DNA of 45,522 bases from Runella sp. (GTDB lineage Bacteria; Bacteroidota; Bacteroidia; Cytophagales; Spirosomataceae). Position 1 is the stretch's first letter. Each line of letters begins with the position of its first letter. The DNA lies in contig JALQYJ010000066.1 of assembly GCA_023254175.1 (NCBI GenBank), positions 1 through 45,522 of the forward strand, given 5' to 3'. Shown piece after piece: positions 1-7,987 of this stretch. The notes beneath the pieces are model-generated. The model had not been told where the DNA came from. It did not search any database and was given only the letters and a program-made list of their open reading frames with translations. Both the position numbers and the translations under genes were made by a program.

Positions 1-2459
1 GTAGTAAAGCCTCCCATTGGACCCCAATCGAAGTTTTTAAGGTACGAAACCCGTGTCCCGTTGGCTAGCGTAGGGCCGAGTACTACACCGCGCTTACCTT
101 TGCCAGCAGCCGTACCGATTTGGTTTCCAGAATAAAAATCAAAGGATTCTACCCAGCGAAGTGACAAGTTAAGGAAGGCTTTGCCATTGGCCAAATTAGT
201 AAAGCTAAGTGAGGTAGAAAAACGATTTTTAGCCGCATTCAAACTCCGTTCTTCCAACGAAACGTAACCATCGCGGTTGGCGTCATTTTTGATGTTGTCT
301 TTGGTGATGTCCGAATTAAAGAATGAGTATTTGGCTCCCCACACAATGTTCGGCGTAAAAAAGTAATTCAACCCAAAGTCGGCACCCCATGAGGCCACTT
401 CGCCGTAGTTGAAGTATGTGCTAAAGGCGGCTCCGCTTAATACGCCTGATGCGTTGGCAGTACCGCCCAATAATAAGTTTTGGCTAGGAATTTGAATATC
501 ACCCACACTCAATGCCCGCCCGCCTACAGTAATGGCAGGGCTCAAGAAATTTTTCGACTGATTGTAGTAGGCATTCATGTCGAAGTATAACTTTTTGCCA
601 ATCAGTCCTTTGTAGCCAAATTCCCAGGTGCCGATTTCTTCGGGAGAGAGTTTTTGGGTAACCTGACGCGCTGCTACGTCGTTGACATTGGAACCATTCG
701 GGATGTACGTAACCCCGTTTCCGTTTCCGAATACCAGCCCAAATACGTTGGCGTATTGGAACAAAATAATGGGAGCTGCATACGCGCGACCGTACGTAAG
801 GCGGAGGTTTCCGCCTGGAACCGATTTTACAATTCCCAATTTAGGCGCAAACAAATTGCCAAATACGCTGTGGTTGTCAAGTCGAGCACCACCTACGAGT
901 TTGAGTCCTGCAAGAAGTTTTTTCTCCAATTGCAAGGCTCCACCCAATTGCGTGATTTTGATGAGGTTTGTTCCTTTTTCGCCAGGTTTATCGCTGTCGG
1001 CCAACGACGTTCCAAAGGTATTTGGATAATCTTGTTGGAACGACAAAGAAGCGACTAAATTCAAGCCAATGTTTTCCCAAGAATCGTTGTACTGTACTTC
1101 TCCATTCAAACGACCAGAGGCTTCTTTGAATTTGTTTCCATAACGTTTGGCAAAAGCTTCGGCGTCGGTGTCAGAAAGGCGGCCAAAATTAGCTCCTAAC
1201 AATGAATAAAAAGGGCTGTCTTTGGTGATAATGCTGTTGGTACGGTTGGTAAAATCGCGGGTGTAAGGAGTGATACCGTACGAATTGCCAACGTTGGTCC
1301 AGGTGTAATAAACGGTTCCGTATACTTTAGGAGATACAAACCGCGCTTGTAAGTACGAAAACTTCCAACCGTCGATTTGGTTTCTACCTACGTTATTGAC
1401 GGCCAAGAAATCGTTTATACTTCCGCCGTAAGCCAACACTAAATCAGTTCCTTTTTTAAGACTGTAATATAAGGCTGCTTCTCCGCGTAAGTGCTTGAAA
1501 TCGAAAGTTTTGACTTTTTCAGGAATGGGGCGAACGGCACCGTATAAATTGCCAATTCCCGCCACAAACGTCCCGCCTACATACACACTGTCCTGAAAAG
1601 CAAAATCTTTACCTGTGGTATATTCTCCTGTTACTTTAAACGCAAACTTGTCGTTGAGGACCTGGGCGTGGCGCAAACGAGCCGAAAGCACATTCTGATT
1701 GCCGCCGCTGAGGGCAAAAGTGGTGCCTTGGTAGCGACGAGGGTCTTTGGTAATGGTGTTGACGATACCGTTGTGGGCGTTAGGGCCGTACAAGGCTGAG
1801 TTGGGGCCTAACACTACTTCTACGCGCTCGATGTCTTCTTTGACAATGGTGTTCATAATTCCCGCAGGTAAACCGCTTCCCCCTGCCATCATGGAGTTAC
1901 GGCCGTCGGTCATGGCTAAAATTTTGGCATTGAAGGCATTATTAAATCCGCGAGCATTGATACCTACGCCGTTTACCCCCGTTCTGACAAACTCAACGCC
2001 TTGCAATTTTGCGGCCAATTCGCCTGGGTTAAAACCCGCGCTCATATCCAAATCACGGGCGCTAATGACGCTGATGGTCGCGGGGGCTTCGGTGAGTTTT
2101 TCGGGCCTACGAGAAGCCGTTACGACCACGTCTTCGGTGGTTAAACCTGATTCTTCTAACGTGAAATCGACCGAAATACGGCCTCCAGCTGGAACTTCAA
2201 CGGTTTTTGAGACGGTACTAAAACCGATAAAAGAAGCTACTAAAGTGCTTTTTCCTGAGGGAACGTTAGTCAATGAAAACTCGCCGTTTGCATTGGTGGT
2301 TGTGCCTAGGGGAGAACCACTTAATCGGAGAGTAGCTCCTGCTAAGTAACCTGTTTTCCCTGCACCAGAGACACGTCCTGTGATGCTTCCCGATTGAGCA
2401 AATGCGCCCACCGAAAATATCAAAAAGCTTAAAAAAATAGATAGAGCTTTGGTTTTCAT
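1..2459 (-). CDS. TonB-dependent outer-membrane receptor, C-terminus cut by window start
   Basis: Reading the minus strand from the ATG at 2459 gives an open frame of about 819 codons that runs off the window. It starts with a signal peptide (MKTKALSIFLSF, then a hydrophobic stretch ending GAFAQ). Next comes a carboxypeptidase-regulatory-like beta-sandwich (roughly residues 23-105, with GATLRL, TNANGEFSL and IGF motifs). A TonB plug follows (about 110-235, with VVVTASRR, INARGFN and VEVVLGPNSALYG), then a beta-barrel rich in aromatic residues. The family moves ligands too large for porins across the outer membrane using TonB energy; the ligand cannot be told from sequence. It lies 27 bases downstream of the hydrolase gene and is probably the last gene of a symporter-hydrolase-receptor operon. 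No SusD partner is seen upstream. The family is clear, the substrate unknown. Confidence 0.93.
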   Translation of the reverse strand, partial: MKTKALSIFLSFLIFSVGAFAQSGSITGRVSGAGKTGYLAGATLRLSGSPLGTTTNANGEFSLTNVPSGKSTLVASFIGFSTVSKTVEVPAGGRISVDFTLEESGLTTEDVVVTASRRPEKLTEAPATISVISARDLDMSAGFNPGELAAKLQGVEFVRTGVNGVGINARGFNNAFNAKILAMTDGRNSMMAGGSGLPAGIMNTIVKEDIERVEVVLGPNSALYGPNAHNGIVNTITKDPRRYQGTTFALSGGNQNVLSARLRHAQVLNDKFAFKVTGEYTTGKDFAFQDSVYVGGTFVAGIGNLYGAVRPIPEKVKTFDFKHLRGEAALYYSLKKGTDLVLAYGGSINDFLAVNNVGRNQIDGWKFSYLQARFVSPKVYGTVYYTWTNVGNSYGITPYTRDFTNRTNSIITKDSPFYSLLGANFGRLSDTDAEAFAKRYGNKFKEASGRLNGEVQYNDSWENIGLNLVASLSFQQDYPNTFGTSLADSDKPGEKGTNLIKITQLGGALQLEKKLLAGLKLVGGARLDNHSVFGNLFAPKLGIVKSVPGGNLRLTYGRAYAAPIILFQYANVFGLVFGNGNGVTYIPNGSNVNDVAARQVTQKLSPEEIGTWEFGYKGLIGKKLYFDMNAYYNQSKNFLSPAITVGGRALSVGDIQIPSQNLLLGGTANASGVLSGAAFSTYFNYGEVASWGADFGLNYFFTPNIVWGAKYSFFNSDITKDNIKNDANRDGYVSLEERSLNAAKNRFSTSLSFTNLANGKAFLNLSLRWVESFDFYSGNQIGTAAGKGKRGVVLGPTLANGTRVSYLKNFDWGPMGGFT

Positions 2460-2486
2460 AGTTTTACAAAAAGGTTAAAGATGATT

Positions 2487-3410
2487 TTACTTTAAAAATT
2501 GGGTAATCAGTTTGTTGAATTGTGAAGGTTTTTCAAACATGACAAGGTGCCCTGCTTGGGGAATAAACGCCAATTGGGCATGAGGAATTTGTGTTTTGCC
2601 TATTTCGGCAACTTTTGCTGTTGTCAATTCTTTGTGTAGTATTCGATTAGGAATTAGTTTGTCGTCTTCTCCAAAAATGAGCAATGTAGGCAAGGAAATG
2701 TTGGTAAGTTGGGCTTGAACAGGCTCTGAAAGCATTCCATTTACTCCTTGGCTAACGACCCGACAGTAATTCTCGAAGCCTTCGCACGAACGCAAGGCTA
2801 GGCGATCTTGAATGAGGGTTTCGGCGGTGGAAGGCATCGACGTAAAATTGCTCGCAAACGCCGCTCGAATGGCGGGTTCTGCCTGTGATTTGTAAAAGGT
2901 AGGAGTGGCAAACTGACGTAATAGGTTAGCCTCGGTTTCACTGAACGTTTCGAGTCCTGCGGGGGCAACCAAAATGAGTTTTTTGATGGAAGGGGATTGT
3001 TTCAGTGCCGTGATAATAGCTGCTTGGCCGCCCATGGAGTGACCTACCAAAACAACGTTTGTAAGGTGCTTTTTCTCAATAAATGAAAGAAGAATAGTGG
3101 CATAAAAGCTCAAAGTCGACGCCGAATAAGCGCGTTGGGTGGATAACCCATACCCAGGTAAATCAACGGCAATGCAGCGGTAACTTTTGGACAATTCATC
3201 CATGTTTTGTGACCAATGTGAAGAATTGCCCCCTAATCCGTGAATAAATAGTAACGTCGTTATGCCTCGACCCTTTTCAGTGTAAGCAACAGACACAGAG
3301 TCGTTTAGCTGAATTCGAGAAACGGTATTTGTGTACGATAATGGACAGCTTTGTGCCATTACTTGGAGTTTTCCTAAAATGAGGAGAATACATAAAACGA
3401 AGAGTTTCAC
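2487..3410 (-). CDS. Secreted alpha/beta-fold hydrolase
   Basis: A 307-residue protein with an N-terminal signal peptide ending near VMAQ (residue 20), so it is periplasmic or exported. The fold is a complete alpha/beta hydrolase: oxyanion motif HGLGG at about 57-61, nucleophile elbow GHSMGG with Ser125, acid in GEDDKLIP (Asp250) and His288 in QAGHLVMF. The sequence resembles the broad class of small ester, lactone and C-C bond hydrolases (MhpC/BioH-like), and no substrate can be assigned. It starts 4 bases after the symporter stop codon and is followed 27 bases later by the TonB receptor, so the three are very likely co-transcribed. By inference it could cleave a compound that the receptor imports before the symporter takes the product into the cytoplasm. 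Confidence 0.9.
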   Translation of the reverse strand: MKLFVLCILLILGKLQVMAQSCPLSYTNTVSRIQLNDSVSVAYTEKGRGITTLLFIHGLGGNSSHWSQNMDELSKSYRCIAVDLPGYGLSTQRAYSASTLSFYATILLSFIEKKHLTNVVLVGHSMGGQAAIITALKQSPSIKKLILVAPAGLETFSETEANLLRQFATPTFYKSQAEPAIRAAFASNFTSMPSTAETLIQDRLALRSCEGFENYCRVVSQGVNGMLSEPVQAQLTNISLPTLLIFGEDDKLIPNRILHKELTTAKVAEIGKTQIPHAQLAFIPQAGHLVMFEKPSQFNKLITQFLK

Positions 3411-3414
3411 TAGC

Positions 3415-4899
3415 TTACTTTTTTGATTGTTGAGAAGAAGATGAACTTAAAATCAACTGCAGTATACCCCCTACACCCACTGCGGCGATAATGGCCAGCG
3501 CTGCGGCAATGCCAGGGTTGCGCGTACCCGTTGCCATGTAAGGTGTAAGTCTACCATAATAAACACTAAAATGAACCATTAAACCAATGATGGCGCTCAC
3601 AGTGGGCACAATGGCAGGAACATTTTTAAGAAAAGTGCCAAAGAGAATGGGTACAAACATGGCAGCAAAATAGGCATAGACACCATTTTGGGCAAAAATG
3701 CCAACGCTCAAGTCAGGATGGGTGATTTGTTTGTAGGAAATAAAAATTGCGACAATACCCAAAAATACAATGACCAAACGATTCATGATAATTTCGGACA
3801 AAGGGAGTTTTCCGCCCAATAGAGGTTTGATAAGGTCGGAGGTGATGGTAATTGAGAGCGATTGGATTAACCCTTCGAGCGTAGCAAGTCCTGCAGAAAG
3901 TAACCCCAACATCATCAACAAGCCTGTGATGGGTGAAAATTGCGTAGCAATGTAGGTAGACATCGTGGCGTCGAGCCGCAACGCTTTGCCATTTACTTGC
4001 AAATCGGGAAAAGCAAGACGGGCATAAAGCCCCGTAAAGACGACAAAGAAAAACAGTGTTAAAACTACAATGGCAAATGTGAGGTACCGATTGACGTCGC
4101 TGTCTTTTTTTAACATCAAAGAACGAGTAATGATGTGAGGTTGACAGACCACCGCCACTCCTACAATCAGTTGACAGATAACTACTTCAAAAAAATCGCG
4201 AAAAAGGGGACTTTCGGGGTTATAAGCTGAGGTTAGGTTGGGGTCAATTGCATTGAGCCGAGCCAAAAAATCGGCCCAACCGCCTGCAAAATATGTATAC
4301 CCCGAACCTAACAACAGAAAAGCAACCACCACCTTAAGAAGGGCTTGTAGGAAGTTGGTGTATACCATCGAATTGGCTCCACCAAACATCATATAGCCAA
4401 AAGTAAAAATCACTATCGCAATGAGCGTGTACAGCGGGTCGGTTTGTAATGTAATTGATAATACTTGCGTAAGTCCAACACAAATCAGGACAATAAACGT
4501 GATAAGTAGAAGAGATAGTACCGCGAAAAGAAACGCCATTCCTTTGCTTTCGTACCGAGCACCTACCCATTGAGCCAAGGTGTAGGCTTTTACTGTGTTG
4601 CCAATTTTTCGAAATCCTTTTGACAACATAATGAGAGAAAAAAACGAGCCTAGAGGCAAAAATACAGCCATTGAAAGTACACCGCTCAGGCCATAATAAG
4701 CCACAAAACCCGGGTTGATGATAAATGTAGCAGCACTGGTCATGGCCGCTGCCAGCGACAAACCCACAACCGCTGGAGAAAATTGAAAATTACCCACAGC
4801 ATAAGAAGCCATGTCCTTAGTTCGGCGCGCTGCCCCAATGACTACGTATAGAATAAAACTGATGTACAGCGCGACGCTTATCCAGCCTGCAAAAACCAT
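3415..4899 (-). CDS. Sodium:solute symporter (SSS family)
   Basis: A 494-residue, very hydrophobic protein with about 13 predicted membrane helices. It has the layout of the SSS family, including the early MTSAATFIINPG segment, the AQWVGARY loop and the central GLLSAGLATLEG stretch. The members it most resembles by eye are pantothenate/acetate-type symporters, but the solute cannot be fixed. It uses the inner-membrane sodium gradient to import a small molecule. First gene of a tight minus-strand operon with the hydrolase and the TonB receptor. The 255-base upstream gap (4900-5154) to the LytTR regulator should hold the promoter; a TTG with a 17-base spacer to TATAACCT was seen there, but its -7 box is poor, so no promoter is called. 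Confidence 0.92.
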   Translation of the reverse strand: MVFAGWISVALYISFILYVVIGAARRTKDMASYAVGNFQFSPAVVGLSLAAAMTSAATFIINPGFVAYYGLSGVLSMAVFLPLGSFFSLIMLSKGFRKIGNTVKAYTLAQWVGARYESKGMAFLFAVLSLLLITFIVLICVGLTQVLSITLQTDPLYTLIAIVIFTFGYMMFGGANSMVYTNFLQALLKVVVAFLLLGSGYTYFAGGWADFLARLNAIDPNLTSAYNPESPLFRDFFEVVICQLIVGVAVVCQPHIITRSLMLKKDSDVNRYLTFAIVVLTLFFFVVFTGLYARLAFPDLQVNGKALRLDATMSTYIATQFSPITGLLMMLGLLSAGLATLEGLIQSLSITITSDLIKPLLGGKLPLSEIIMNRLVIVFLGIVAIFISYKQITHPDLSVGIFAQNGVYAYFAAMFVPILFGTFLKNVPAIVPTVSAIIGLMVHFSVYYGRLTPYMATGTRNPGIAAALAIIAAVGVGGILQLILSSSSSQQSKK

Positions 4900-5154
4900 T
4901 GTTTGTTTCTGTTTTTGTAAAATTTCTGGATAAAACTATACAAAAGAGAGGTTATAGAAGGTTTTAAACTTGCCAACGGTGCTCTGGCACTAAGTGAAAG
5001 GCGCATTTTCTTGGGTGAAAGGGAAAATAACGTTAAAATAAGGCCATTCCTTTGCGCTGAGTAAATTTATATGATAAGCAGAGGTGTAAAGATGCGAAAT
5101 TCAGATAATTAACACAGTTTTGACAGTATATATGGCCATTTGCTTTGGCGGGTT

Positions 5155-5892
5155 TTATAAAAATTGAAGCCGTTTCATTAAGCCTTCACGGTAGGTTTTT
5201 CCAATAGGAATGGCCTGATTTTCAACAATAAGTGAGTCTTCTTCTAACGCTTGAATTTTATCTATCTGTACAATGTAGGAGCGGTGAACTCGCCAAAATT
5301 GCTCCATTGGAAAGCGTTCTTCTACGTTTTTCATACTTTGGCTTAGTAAGTAGCGATTTTTTTCCGTAACAACCGTTACGTAAATGTCACTTGCTTCAAC
5401 CCATAGAATATCGGTGAGTCGGATTTTTTCGAGTCGCTTTTTTGAGCGAACAAAAATACTATCGGTGATTTTAAGACCCGATTTCAGTGAAGGAGCAACA
5501 GTAGTGGCAGTAGTCCGACGTGAGGCATTGTACAAACTGATTTCGATGGCCGAAAACAATTCTTCTTTACGGACGGGCTTTACCAAGTAGGCATAAGGTT
5601 CGGTTAACTTGGCCTGGTTGAGGGTTTGCACGTCGGATAATGCGGTTAAAAATAGAAACGGAACATTGTATTTCTTTCGAATGGCTTCTGCCGTTTGGAT
5701 GCCTGTGAGTTGTCCTGCCAAATGAATATCGAGTAAGATAAGATCGGGTTTTTCGGTCGATAGTCGTTCTAAAATTTTTTCACCTGAATCCAAGACTTCC
5801 AATACCCCGAACCCCAACCCTTCCAGAATTAGAGTTAGTTCTTTGGCAATGATGTAGTCATCTTCGGCTACTAAAATACGAACGTCGGACAT
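5155..5892 (-). CDS. LytTR-family response regulator
   Basis: 245 residues. Residues 1-120 form a receiver domain with the acidic pair near residues 10-12, phospho-acceptor Asp55 (LILLDIHL), Thr83 and Lys105 in the LVKPVRKEE motif. Residues 145-245 form a LytTR DNA-binding domain (DILWVEASDIYVTV, then FWRVHRSYIVQ). Proteins of this design bind direct repeats upstream of target genes after phosphorylation. It is transcribed away from the 7TM-DISM histidine kinase with 57 bases between starts, so the two probably form a cognate pair. LytTR regulators are more often paired with LytS-type kinases, whereas this kinase has a classical HisKA domain. The targets are unknown; the adjacent symporter operon is a plausible one. 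Confidence 0.94.
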   Translation of the reverse strand: MSDVRILVAEDDYIIAKELTLILEGLGFGVLEVLDSGEKILERLSTEKPDLILLDIHLAGQLTGIQTAEAIRKKYNVPFLFLTALSDVQTLNQAKLTEPYAYLVKPVRKEELFSAIEISLYNASRRTTATTVAPSLKSGLKITDSIFVRSKKRLEKIRLTDILWVEASDIYVTVVTEKNRYLLSQSMKNVEERFPMEQFWRVHRSYIVQIDKIQALEEDSLIVENQAIPIGKTYREGLMKRLQFL

Positions 5893-5897
5893 GTTTT

Positions 5898-5932
5898 TTT
5901 GAATGTTCTATGGTCGAAAAATACTATTTTTG
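5898..5932 (+). promoter_or_regulatory. Putative Bacteroidota promoter for the 7TM-DISM kinase
   Basis: The 57-base divergent gap holds TTTG at 5898-5901 and TATTTTTG at 5925-5932, which matches the TAnnTTTG -7 consensus exactly. The 23-base spacer is at the long end of what is accepted. The start codon is only 17 bases past the -7 box, so the leader would be about 10 bases. On the other strand a TTG at 5944-5946 and a one-mismatch -7 box overlap this site, which suggests overlapping divergent promoters. Confidence 0.4.
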
Positions 5933-5949
5933 GCTGAATCTAACAAGAA

Positions 5950-7794
5950 ATGAGCACTCCAAAGGTAGAATTTAGACGTATTGGTAAACTAGTAATGATG
6001 TTATTTTTAGGGTCATTTTATGGCTTTGGTCAAGAAATTGTTCTTGAAGATAAAGCTGTGCGAAAGCCCATTGACGTGAAGTCCGACGATACGTTACAGC
6101 TAACGATTAAGAATCGGAGCGACAAGCAGGAGTTTGTATTATCGTTGCCGCGTTGGGAAAGGGTGGCACTTCAAATCAACAATAAAACCTGGAAAGTTTC
6201 GGGTATATCGCAGCCTTTGGAACAACGAGATATGGTGTACTATCAGCCATCTTTTCGTTTATCGGTGGCGGCTTCTTCAACGGCAAAATTGAAATTAGTT
6301 TTCGATAGCCAATTACAATTTATGGCACCTTCTACCAATATTTTGGAAGTAAAACCCCTAGAATTATTTTACCAAAATGACCAACAACGACTTTTGGCTC
6401 AAGGGCTTTTTTTAGGAGTAATTATTGTAATGGCGCTCTATAACTTGCTTATTTTCTGGGCAGTAAAAGACATTAGCTTTTTATGGTTTGTGGTGTCATT
6501 GGTGGGGATTGGTGCGTACTTTTCCTTTTATTACGGTTTTGGGATAGAATATCTGTGGCCAGCAGCGCCCCGTTGGGAAATGTATTGTTTTGCCATGATT
6601 GTTCCTGCGACTAATTTGTCTCGATTGTTTTTTACCCAAAGCTACCTACACACTAAAGAACTTTTGCCTAACTGGAATCGTTGGTTGAGCCGACTTATGA
6701 TGGTAGAGTTTGGGGTGTTTTTGATGGGTTTTTTATCCTACCTTTTTCAATGGGATACTTTGCACTGGTTGGTGGATTGTGTTGGGGTTTTTGGGGTCAT
6801 TACGTTAGCAATCATGTTGTCAGTAGGTGTTTCGGCCAATCAAAAAGGGTTTCGACCTGCGCGTTTTTTTGTACTGGCCAATGTCCTTTTTGTCTTGGGG
6901 GGAATTTTGTTTATTCTGCGAGAAATGAACCTGCTACCCGAAAGCTTTCTTACGCGTTATGCGGTTCAATTTGGGCTAATTGCTCAAGTTGTTTTGTTTT
7001 CGTTGGGGTTGGGAAACCGCCTGAATCGTACTCAAGTGGAATTGACGGAACAAAAATTGGAGAAAGAAAAAATAGAGCAGCAAAAAGCTCAGCAAGCAGA
7101 GCTTAATCGTCTGAAAGATAAGCTTTTGTCGGTTATTTCACACGATTTGCGAAGTCCCTTGGTTTCTTTTGAAGCATTCTTTAATTTATTGACCAATCAC
7201 TTTGACCAACTCGATAAGAACGAAATTCTGAAACTGACACAGTCGGCTCGAAATAACTTGGAACAGCAAAAACAACTGCTTAACAACCTGTTAGAATGGG
7301 CAAAGTCACAGTGGGAGGGGAGTAGTTTTCGGCCTGAAAAGCTGGACTTGAGTAAAATAGTAAATCGAAATGTGAGTTTGTTGCAATCGACCGCCGATAT
7401 AAAACAGCTTACTATTGAGATAGATTTGCTGAAAGACGCAACTATTTATGCTGATAGGGAAATGATTGAGTTCGTGGTAAGAAATGTTTTACACAATGCC
7501 ATTAAATTCAGTCGCACGCTAAGTAAAATAGGTATAAAAGTAGAAAAAATAAACGAAGCTATCGTGTTGATTATCAGAGATGAAGGAGTGGGTATGTCCG
7601 CAGAAGTATTAAAATCGTTGACCTATCAAGAATTGGGGGTGAGTACGAAGGGAACGGCCAATGAAAAGGGTACGGGGTTGGGGTTGGTGATTTGTCGTGA
7701 ATTTATTACAAGAAACAACGGACATCTCAGTATTGAAAGTGTGTTAAATCAGGGGACAACCGTTTCGATAAAGTTTCCAGTATCGTTAGATTAA
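5950..7794 (+). CDS. Membrane histidine kinase, 7TM-DISM sensor
   Basis: 614 residues. After a signal-like hydrophobic stretch (residues 13-28) comes a periplasmic beta-rich DISMED2-like domain (about 30-140). Seven membrane helices of the 7TM-DISM type follow (about 148-355, beginning GLFLGVIIVMALYNLL). A short charged coiled coil (360-392) leads to a HisKA domain with phospho-acceptor His398 in SVISHDLRSP. The HATPase domain carries the N box (NVLHNAIKF), DEGVGM and GTGLGL. These sensors are thought to read carbohydrate-like ligands through the periplasmic domain. Divergent from the LytTR regulator, its likely partner. An internal ATG at 5995 would still leave a signal peptide, so the start is uncertain by 15 codons. 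Confidence 0.93.
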   Translation: MSTPKVEFRRIGKLVMMLFLGSFYGFGQEIVLEDKAVRKPIDVKSDDTLQLTIKNRSDKQEFVLSLPRWERVALQINNKTWKVSGISQPLEQRDMVYYQPSFRLSVAASSTAKLKLVFDSQLQFMAPSTNILEVKPLELFYQNDQQRLLAQGLFLGVIIVMALYNLLIFWAVKDISFLWFVVSLVGIGAYFSFYYGFGIEYLWPAAPRWEMYCFAMIVPATNLSRLFFTQSYLHTKELLPNWNRWLSRLMMVEFGVFLMGFLSYLFQWDTLHWLVDCVGVFGVITLAIMLSVGVSANQKGFRPARFFVLANVLFVLGGILFILREMNLLPESFLTRYAVQFGLIAQVVLFSLGLGNRLNRTQVELTEQKLEKEKIEQQKAQQAELNRLKDKLLSVISHDLRSPLVSFEAFFNLLTNHFDQLDKNEILKLTQSARNNLEQQKQLLNNLLEWAKSQWEGSSFRPEKLDLSKIVNRNVSLLQSTADIKQLTIEIDLLKDATIYADREMIEFVVRNVLHNAIKFSRTLSKIGIKVEKINEAIVLIIRDEGVGMSAEVLKSLTYQELGVSTKGTANEKGTGLGLVICREFITRNNGHLSIESVLNQGTTVSIKFPVSLD

Positions 7795-7801
7795 TTTCCA
7801 A

Positions 7802-7876
7802 TTATGACAATACTTCAACAATTTCTTTTTCCAATGCAAGGTATTCTTCGATACTAAAACGCTGTTGAGATTCAGG
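7802..7876 (-). pseudogene. Fossil of a Uma2-family (DUF820) gene start
   Basis: In the gap between two convergent genes the minus strand reads a stop, then PESQQRFSIEEYLALEKE and soon another stop. The run RFSxEEYLALE is the usual N-terminal signature of Uma2/DUF820 restriction-endonuclease-fold proteins. No start codon is usable, because a stop follows MG at 7877-7885, and nothing further downstream resembles the rest of the fold. This is probably a short remnant of a deleted copy. The evidence is one short motif. Confidence 0.4.
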
Positions 7877-7920
7877 TTATCCCATATTGATTCAATGAAA
7901 ATTGAAAGTAAAGATACACA

Positions 7921-7979
7921 AAAGCGGCTCACCTTCAACAAAAACTCGTTAGGGATAAGCCGCTTTGGGTTATTTTTTG
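7921..7979. terminator. Bidirectional terminator between convergent genes
   Basis: AAAGCGGCT (7921-7929) pairs perfectly with AGCCGCTTT (7958-7966). On the plus strand it is followed by GGGTTATTTTTTG, so it fits best as the terminator of the histidine kinase gene. It also lies just past the end of the S9 peptidase gene (stop at 7988) and could serve both. Confidence 0.6.
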
Positions 7980-7987
7980 TAGCTATT

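Noticed and set aside
1747-2349. 200-codon plus-strand frame across the TonB receptor
   Set aside because: It is antisense to the plug domain, which has clear motifs on the minus strand.
4900-5154. Promoter of the symporter operon
   Set aside because: A TTG with correct spacing is present, but the -7 box (TATAACCT) fits the consensus poorly, so it was not listed as a feature.
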